This document shows, in pieces, positions 55,535-64,000 of a stretch of DNA of 64,000 nt (position 1 is its first letter; each line of letters begins with the position of its first letter). This DNA comes from Hypericum androsaemum. Its lineage: Eukaryota; Streptophyta; Magnoliopsida; Malpighiales; Hypericaceae. The translations under genes were made by a program, and so were the position numbers. A model generated the notes under the pieces. That model did no database searches and had not been told where the DNA came from. It saw nothing but the letters and a program-made list of their open reading frames with translations. The stretch covers positions 14,023,691 to 14,087,690 of the forward strand of contig OZ023185.1 of assembly GCA_963995505.1 (NCBI GenBank), read 5' to 3'.

Positions 55535-58500
55535 TTAAGTTGTTGGCCTCGTCATTGTTGATGACCCTCGGCCCGTAGGCATCATTCCTAGAAATTCATC
55601 GGCAACTTCATCCGCTTCATCTACGGATATAACCAGGTCGTCAGTTCGCTGACCGCCAAGACAAATACATTTACCAAAAGATGCATGCAGAAACAACTAC
55701 GCATCTAAATTCCCGTACCAGCATCAGCCTCGCTTGCTTGGTTCCCTGCAACACCGATACACGAATACAAGGAATTCTCATCTATCTTGAGCTGATCATA
55801 TGCAAGGTATATGTCCTCAATTGTCACAGCTTCATACAACCAAACAAGATCTCTGATGGATGAAATGTCCTGTTCCCCAACAGAGAAAGACAATGATCGT
55901 TAAACATAATGAAAATGTTAAATTGAAAGCAAAGTCAAGTTCGGGGGTACAATTTAACAATTAACAGCACTGCTGACCTTCCTTGGAACTGACGAAGCTT
56001 GCAAGTGTGCCAACAAACCAAGCCAATAAGCATTCGACTTAATCTCTGCTTCATGCCTCATAAGCAGTGTCCGTCTAGCCTGCAATTAAAAGAGTGCCAA
56101 TAATTAGCTTTACAACAACAAACACACCACGGGATATCATTTAATGCAAACAATATAACGCCATCCGTAATAGACATGCACGAGCCCAAAGGAAAAGTAT
56201 TTATGAAGCAGGAATCTGTCTCCCGTTGAAAACCTCGGACACAATCTAGAGGAATCTTTCTTCAAGTATGATACTAGAAAAATAATAAATTTTGTTGTCA
56301 TAAATATTTGCACGTTCAACCAAAGTCTATAAATCCACCATATAAAAGTAAAAAGTATAAGGAGTGTCACTGAATAACTAACCCTGTCCAATTCCCTTGG
56401 TACAACTCGGTTGCTGTACAGACCTCTGAGGACACTCTTACATGCATCAACGGCTTTATAAACCTGTATGTTTGTTTTAGGATGCTGAGAAATATTCGGA
56501 GCTTCTAGGGATGGGGAAAGCAATTGCAGATAAAAGGAGACCTCACCTTGCTTGGAGTTGATGTGACAGAGATAACATACCATCCAAGATGAAGCCTATC
56601 AAACAGACTTAACTCAAATGACACATCATATGTCAATCCCAGAGAATCCCGTACGGTGGTAAAAAGTCTGGCAGGACAAGAAAAGGCAATTAAGAACTCA
56701 AACCAATCACTCAGAATTAAGAGATCCATGAGAAACCCTCATGACACTAAAGCTCTCAACAGTAGAAGTCGATCAAAAGATGAAGTACAGCCCATTGACT
56801 TTTCGTAACAACTGTTTTTAAAAAAAACAGTGTATTTCTTCTTGATTCGATCGTGTTGCAACAATCAATCTTAGCAACGGAAAAGGAAACTTCGAACGAT
56901 TCTCAGCAATGTGATCCGATCACTATATTTTTTATGTTGAACAGCAATGGAGCAAAAGACTCGATCATTGATCATCTGATTTGGAAGTTTATTTACAAGC
57001 ATCTATCAAAGCGCTCAACAGTTCAAGTAACAGAAAAAATCTAGACCTTTTCAAAATTTTGCTACTACTTTATCCTACCTTAACTAAATAATCAATGCAC
57101 AGATTATGCAGTAAAAAACTATGCATCATAGAATATAAATTAAAAAGGCTTGCACGACCTCAAGATCAAAATACCTGGAGTTTATAATCTCTGCCAGTAA
57201 CCCCATCGTTATGCCAAAGAAAAGTGGATGCTGGCGAAGTTTTTCCTTTAATTCTTGCTCAATACCATTGCCCACGTTTGACGTCTCCAACCCTGCCAAT
57301 GCATCACGACGATGGAGTTTACTTGTGTTAAATTGATAATAGCCAGAACAAAGAGTACATAACCCCAAGCTGGCATTTCCAAAGGAAAAATGTGTTTCGC
57401 GATTCACACAGAAGAAGACTCCTCAAAGATAAAACCTGTTTAGGCTCTTGGACTATGTACTGGAATAGTCCAGTACTTAGCCAAGATTTGACCATTTAGA
57501 AGCAACTTTTGACCAGATCCCTCTAGAAAGTAATCAAGCTCGCATTCCCGACCCAAGGTACCCATTTTGTGTAAATAAACCAACGCTCACCTGACGCAAC
57601 TGCAAGGTTATTAATAGATTCGAAAAGATCAACCCCGTCATACGTAAATCCCCAACGATTTGGAGCTGGACCTGCAATGTATGCACATGCTCTCTCATCG
57701 GTGTCCTTCACGAACACCTGCGTTAAAGCATAATAACCACCTTGTCAAAAAACATAAAACAGTCCATAATTAACAGAAGTAATGAAAATTTTGAAAAGAA
57801 GTTATCAAGTGCAAGTCTTTCGGCTCAAGAACATAACAAGTCTATAGTTGCAGGTTAAAGCTTAACAGAACTTCTTCGGCGTCTGAAGAGGTTGATGCAA
57901 AGGGAGACATATTTGATATATCCTGAACAGTACACCAGGAGACCACGTGACACATCACAAGGGCAACTCAAAGATCTTTTACACATTTGATGCTCTGTGG
58001 TTAAATATTGAATGTAGATAAGAAGTGAATCCCTAAACTATCACTTACTAATTTCACATGAGATTCAGTCCATATCCTAAAGCAAAAAGCACTAATTCCT
58101 TAAAGGCTTGGGAAATCGTTTAGTGAATATAGCAAGGACCGCAAACTCCTAAAGAGCTCTGTGTGCAAACAAAAATGATTTACCTTAACAGGACCACCTA
58201 TTTGGTTGTTCAGTTTTGAAAGCGGATTAAAGGCAACTGTATTAAGGTAACTCATTGCTAATCACACACACTATACAGGTCCCAAAACTAACGAGGACAT
58301 TACCAACAGAGCAGCTGTGACAATTAAATTACATAAATTTTAGGTTCATCCTCAAATCTACAACTCACTTGCTGAAAGTGCAAATCGGATGGGGATGGGC
58401 GAAATGTGATTGGAAGGTAACTTTTCTTGCTATCATTACTTCGCCTCTCGCTAACAGTGCCAAGGTAATCAACAATACAGGTCTCGATCTCCTCCTCTGT

Positions 58501-61500
58501 GAAATCGCCAACTACACTTACCTGTAAGCGAACAAGCAACATGTGGAAGAAAAAAAGTTGTTCAAGATGAAGCCCTCATTTATCTCCATGGAAAGCGAGA
58601 AAAAAGAATTGAAGTCCATCCAGATTTTGGAAGTGAAGAGAGAACTGACCTCCATATTTTCAGTAACAAACTGACTCATAACAGCATCTTTTACCGACTG
58701 TAAAGACAAATTCTCTAAGGAATGTGGTGTTGGCTCCACAAATCGTTCATCTCCATTTAGCATAGCTGTCATAAGCTTATGAGCAGTTGCACGTTCCAAG
58801 CTTTTCGGAATGGAGCGGTAATATGACAAGTACAATTGCCTTGCTCTATCAAATGCATCATCCAACCAAACACTATGCTGCAACCGAAGCAATAAAAATA
58901 AGACAGTGCCAAGAACAAAATTATTTTTTGAATTAGTACTTCAACTGGGTTTAAATGTCCATTCGGTCCCCTCAAAATTACTGTAAAAATAATAAAATGC
59001 TACAAGCACCCATACTGTCAACAAAAAACCAAGTTCAACATTCCCTGCTCGATCTTTTTCCAAGAAACCAAGAAAAGTTCCAAATAAACTGCCTCTGACC
59101 CAAGCTCCGGTATTGAAATTTACAGCAACTTCCGGACAGACACCAGCACATCGCTGTCAAGAAAATCTAGGCCCAATTGGCTAATATAGTTAATCAGGCC
59201 AACTAATTGTCAAGACCAACCGAATCATATAGAATCAGTTGCAGTTGCATATTCAGCAGCCATGTTTGGTGTTTGTTAATCAAGGTCCAGATGTGCACAT
59301 TGCAGTTGAACATCTTTGTAAAACCAACTAATCATTCAGTCATTTAAGTAAGACTGACCAAAACAATCCAATTTGTTAACAGCCCTTCCGCGAAGGAGTA
59401 AGCATGGCCACAGCATGGAAATAAATCATTTCTCGCACAAGAATTAAAGACTATTTTTGAAAGATGACATTACCTCAAGCACCATATGAAGCAACTCAAA
59501 TGCTGCTCGCATCCCATTGTCCCGCAAGGTAAAACGGAATTCCATACATATAAATTCCTCTGTCGACTCCAAGGAGCAATTTATGAGGTGATTCACACAA
59601 AAAAGTTCGACCTGGACAGGTCATGTACAATGGAAGAATCAAATTAACAGAACAGCATGAGTGCACAAATTTGAAGTAAACATTGCTTGACTAGAGGTAA
59701 ACAAACATGGATTTACAATCCTTCACTAAAACCATATTTCTTATTTTTGTCAGTTTATTGTTATTCATTATTCATTTTCAAAGACTTCTGAATAAGTTCC
59801 ATGGGAAATGGTATTTGAGAAAACAAATACAACACACACTCCCTACTCGCAATTGGTAGAGACTTGTTCTGTAGGTAGGTCCACACAAGACACTTGAGTA
59901 ATCATTATCAAACAAACGACACCACAAGCACAAGGAGCTAACCATAACTGAATTATGGTTTGACTACAGCTATCGAAGAGAAAATCATGGTTTTCTTACC
60001 TGCTCTCTTGTATAATTGCCAACCCGACCACCCTCACTGAGAGTCCGAACACCTACGATGACAGCCCCTTTAGCCTCGGGACTTTCATTTGCTCGACCTC
60101 CACCAACAATAAGCCGCATTACTCCACCCTTGGATTCACTACTTGAAATCTAAGGACAAACAGAGATTAAAAAGATAATCAATGGACAACACCCGAAGCT
60201 GTTTTTATCATAAATTCCATGCACAAGAATCAAAGAGAAGATAAAAAATGTCAAGTACAACTACATACTGATTCTTCCAAACCTCGTAGGAAACTATACG
60301 AAATTAGCACAAACTAGATGCTGAGAAGACATAATGAAAAGCAGGAAAATAAGCATATGCCCAACTATATCAAATAATATATAGCACTTAAAAACAAATG
60401 CACCTAGCGAAACTATGAAGCAAGCAACCATGCTAAGAATACAACATTTCACTTCAAAGATCAATGTTCTTCTACAAACCTTCCTCTCTGTTAGAAATTA
60501 CAAGGCCAACCCTAAACCTGAAGGCAATGGGTTGGTGGAATCCTATCACTTGCATATTAGAGTTAGACCCACACTCACCATTTTTCAACATGGGATTTAC
60601 TTCAATAAACCCACTTAAACAAAGCCCGTAATGCAACCGAACCTTAAGGCAACAGGTCGGTGGAACTTTTTCGCTTCTATATTAGACCAGACATTCATCA
60701 CTTTTCAGTATGGGATTTATATCATCTAGTTGAAAAAAGAAAACTGGGAAATTATGATTCATTTTAAGCATCTGTGAACATAATAAGATGCTCAAAATCA
60801 CCAAGGCATTTCAGGAGTATCACTGTGTCAGACGAATGTAAAGGAGGTGGGTGTCAAATTTTTGCAGAATGGAAGCCAGTTTCTGTAGTAATAGGTGTAC
60901 ACTAGGTATTACCTTATAATTTACAGCAATGCCATTGGAAAGACGACATTGAGTTATTCCTGTTTCCTTATCATACGACTTCGTGGTGGACGAATCTGGA
61001 TGTGAAGAGATAAAAGTCGGCCTACGTTGCAATTTCAGTTCCTCCAACTCTGAGGAAGATATCAATTCTTTTGGCACTTCAAGCTGGACACACAAAACAA
61101 GTTAGAGAAAAGGTAAATAGAAAAGTTTTGTGGTAGAATGCTAGGTGAAATGAAGACCTCAGGCTCAGCTTCAATGGGTTCCTCCAAGCCTGATTCTATC
61201 GCAGCCGTAATCTCACTTGCGGTTAGCTTAAATTCAATTTCACCTTCCCCCTCAATGTGAATCTTCTTTGGAATACATGCCACAATGGCTGCAGGAACTG
61301 GTGCAGTCGGTTTTCCAAAATCAGCGATAAATTCTAAGATCTCAGCACCAACTGAATTGACCTACACCATGAAACAAATGATATTAGCAAGCAAATCCAC
61401 AGCAAGGACTTGTAACAAAGATTACAAGGAGAATATATATCTTTAATTTGTCATGGCTGGCATGCCCGACGATACCAGGACAAGGAAAACAAGAGGTGCA

Positions 61501-64000
61501 TACTCAATCTCTGATATAGAAAAGGTGTTTGTCAGGCGTAGGACAACTGGAATTACCACCTGGAGAGATAGCACTTAACACCCAACAACTTCAAGATAAG
61601 CTAGACCTTACTTTCACACAATGAATGAATTAATCTTCTGGTTATTCTCCGATCACTAATTCCTTGACATTACCGCCTCTTACCATTAAGGATTTTCAGT
61701 TACTACCACACAAAAGAGCAGGTCGGCAGTTAAGAAAAGCACAAGCCATCGGACACTACTAGATGGGTACATATGGAAATACTGTCAGAAATGATATTCC
61801 TGAAACAAAGATCAAACATGAAAAAGCAGAAAGAGCTGGAATTTTCCAGCATTATGATTTAGGTCATAAAATCTTAAAAAGTGAGACCAGCGGAGTTCAA
61901 AACTTACTTCTTCCAGGGTGACAGTACCAGCAACAGCAACTAAGCTATCATGGCCTTGTCTTTGATCCATCACGGTATGACCAAGGGCGTCACTCTCCAT
62001 GATAAATTCCAAATTGTCAACAGATGACACATTATCAATCATAGATGCTAGATGTTCACTATCTTTTAGGAGTGCGTCCATGTAGCGTGTTAATTCACCC
62101 CTTGTAACACCAAATTCTTTAAGCCTCCGAACCTGCAAATACAATATATAAGACATCAACAAACATCAACAGGCATAAAAGGGATAAACATGAAATCGGA
62201 TGAAACTCGAAGTCCATTTCTTGCACTAAACAAATCTCAACTACCAATACTACATATAAAATTTCCACTAATTTCGGTAGCCTACTTTATTAGTTTGTCT
62301 ATTGCAGATAGATAGCAAACTCGCAAAAAAATTACTAAAATACACACTCGCTCCGAGGAGAGAACAGTAAACAACAATAGAATAAAGTAACTCTATTTCA
62401 AATACATGAGCTCATCAACAATGTTGATAACGGTATTAATACCAACTAATCAAGAATCTAAGATCAATAATGAATTTAAGTAAATGAAAGCCTGTGAAAC
62501 TAGATTATCGAAGTATCTTTTTTCACTGGCGAAGATATAGTGTGAAAACATCTCTGTGGAAAGCAATACTGGAGCGTTAGTGCATACCTCGTGCACAGCA
62601 ACTTTAATTGCATTTTCCCAGTTCTTGGGTTCTGCAGTGACCGTAAGAGTTGTGACGGTGCAGCCTTCCCTTCCAGAGTCACTATGGTCCAGCTCAATTG
62701 AAGAGAACGGCGGATTTGACGTCTGACATTGAGGGGAATAATTCTTAATTGCTAACTAATTAGATAACGGCCCATGCATGAATTGTCTAGCATAACAAAT
62801 GAGCAGTTCTTTCTAAGAATCCAGCAAGATTATAGGCCTTTTTTTCATTTTAGTCATCATCCTTGGCTGAAACAAAGCAAGAGTAATGTACTTCCAACCA
62901 CACAACCTCACCTAAAAAATTTCTCGGATCATTCAACCTAATTTGAATCCTTCAACATTTTTTTCCTTTAATGAAAAGTTGAAAACAAATATTGTTTGAA
63001 GAAGCACTAGGAGAGGAAGCCACTCACAAGCAAAAAAAAAACCTAGAAATATTAACAATTTGCACAAAGAAAAGGCCAGTTACCTTGTATCTTGTATTAA
63101 TTCGGAAATGCAATGCAGAAAGGAATATTCGCTTCATCAATATGTTGCGTAAATCAGCATATGTCTGGACTTTGCCGACAGGAATCTGCAGAAAAATCCA
63201 CCATTGACATTATATAAACTTCCCAAAAAAAGGATCAAATAAGAAAGCATCGCTGCATAAGGCTGGTAGAATAATCTAAAAGCGAATATGATTAATCATT
63301 GCGGGTAAAATGAGTATATCAGGTAACAAGAAGGCCTAGTTAGAAGTCAATATTTTACATCATCTCTCTCCCTTTTCTTCTCAGCTACAAACAGCATTCA
63401 GTAGGTAAGCAGACATGGTACCTTCCGGTAGAAGCACAACATACCTTGCAGAACATATTGATTGAAAAATTCTGAAGCAACTCATGTTGAAATATCTGTG
63501 GTGGCTGCACGTGCACATTGCTTTGGGGAAGTGACCAATTATGTACCACAGGAGGACGTATAGCATGTCTTTCCTTTTTCAGGGCCTTAGATTGTTCTGC
63601 CACTGAAGAGGACGATGAACTTCCAGGCAGCCCAACCGACAGCCTAGGAACGAGAAAACTGGCCATTGCACTAAATGCACTAGGAGTGGGAGCACTAGGT
63701 ACCTCATTGTCAGCACCTACTTGCCCAAATACTGCCTGCAATTTGATGTATTGGCATAAATTTCACAAGCAAGAAACAACTTAAAATGGGAAAGGTTACA
63801 TGCAGTAGGGTTGTTGACTGGGCTTTGGCTTACTTCGATCTGGTGCACTGTCTTTGCCACATTATCTATGTCTCCTACGATGTACAAAGTAGCATTCGCA
63901 GGAAAATACCAACGCTCATGGAATTTCCTAATCTTGTCAGCATCCCACTTCTTAATTTGCTCTTCTAATCCAATAGGGAACCGTTTGCTCAGTTTGTTTT
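55535..64000 (-). CDS. SPP: Stromal processing peptidase, chloroplastic (M16 metallopeptidase), 3' part
   Basis: Removes transit peptides from proteins imported into the chloroplast stroma. Exons, in coding order: >64000-63834, 63735-63445, 63185-63084, 62722-62588, 62132-61908, 61361-61158, 61083-60913, 60149-60000, 59611-59474, 58877-58650, 58521-58369, 57717-57591, 57292-57175, 56667-56547, 56463-56383, 56079-55978, 55869-about 55719, 55648-55535. Phases agree except at the last junction. Diagnostic blocks are KRFPIGLEEQIKKWDADKI, EFGVTRGELTRYMDALLKD, HTVMDQRQGHDSLVAVAGT, MRLIVGGGRA, GERATAHKL-type RATAHKLMTAML, PNRWGFTYDG and the end GRGSSTMTRPTT. About 900 residues are present of the roughly 1260 usual. 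The N-terminus with transit peptide and the zinc HXXEH motif lies beyond the right edge. The last intron is uncertain: reading on from 55869 stops at 55705, while the conserved tail needs a splice to 55648. Confidence 0.95.

Noticed and set aside
56137..56583. 148-codon minus-strand frame
   Set aside because: Reads through SPP exon 56383-56463 and adjacent introns; only the exon part matches the family.
63518..63784. Plus-strand 88-codon frame across an SPP exon
   Set aside because: Antisense of SPP exon 63445-63735 plus intron, no independent support.

Overview
This is a stretch of a plant nuclear genome, most likely a eudicot. The evidence is AT-rich DNA full of plant-type LTR retrotransposons, genes with many short GT-AG introns, degenerate plant telomere-type (TTTAGGG) repeats, and three recognisable plant gene families. 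No bacterial, organellar or CRISPR features were seen. The species cannot be named from the sequence.

Layout. (1) 572-11585 is a nested transposon stack. A Pack-MULE with about 210-bp inverted ends and a 9-bp target duplication carries gene fragments (a CLPP2 5' end and a presenilin-like piece). It was invaded by a Ty3/Gypsy (Athila/Tat-like) gag-protease element on the minus strand. That element was in turn invaded by a LARD-type element whose left LTR is a fold-back inversion. (2) 11595-13050 holds LTR-like debris and about 660 bp of degenerate telomere-type repeats. (3) 13446-31122 is a tandem duplication of a 3.3-3.6-kb unit, each copy with one intact ALOG/LSH gene on the minus strand. 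Copy A later gained a SINE and a 2.2-kb solo LTR. Copy B gained an 8.5-kb Ty1/Copia element (itself hit by a hAT MITE) and a 29-C tract. Each copy shows the other's empty site. (4) 31123-48636 is intergenic: a 22-bp minisatellite family, hAT-like non-autonomous elements, a LINE-like retroposon, a deleted Tnt1-like Copia element and a SINE. (5) 48637-50254 is a PIF/Harbinger element with a transposase read in one frame but broken by five stop codons. (6) 50562-51008 is an intact secreted phytocystatin gene. (7) 51903-54640 has a third hAT MITE, more of the 22-bp minisatellite and a tandem repeat of about 180 bp. (8) 55535-64000 is the 3' two thirds of a chloroplast stromal processing peptidase (SPP) gene on the minus strand, about 18 exons, running off the right edge.

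The host genes (two LSH copies, cystatin, SPP) are unrelated in function and do not form a cluster. I found no convincing new multi-gene system. The most interesting content is structural: insertions dated against each other by paired empty sites, the fold-back LTR, and gene-fragment capture by a MULE and possibly by a hAT element.
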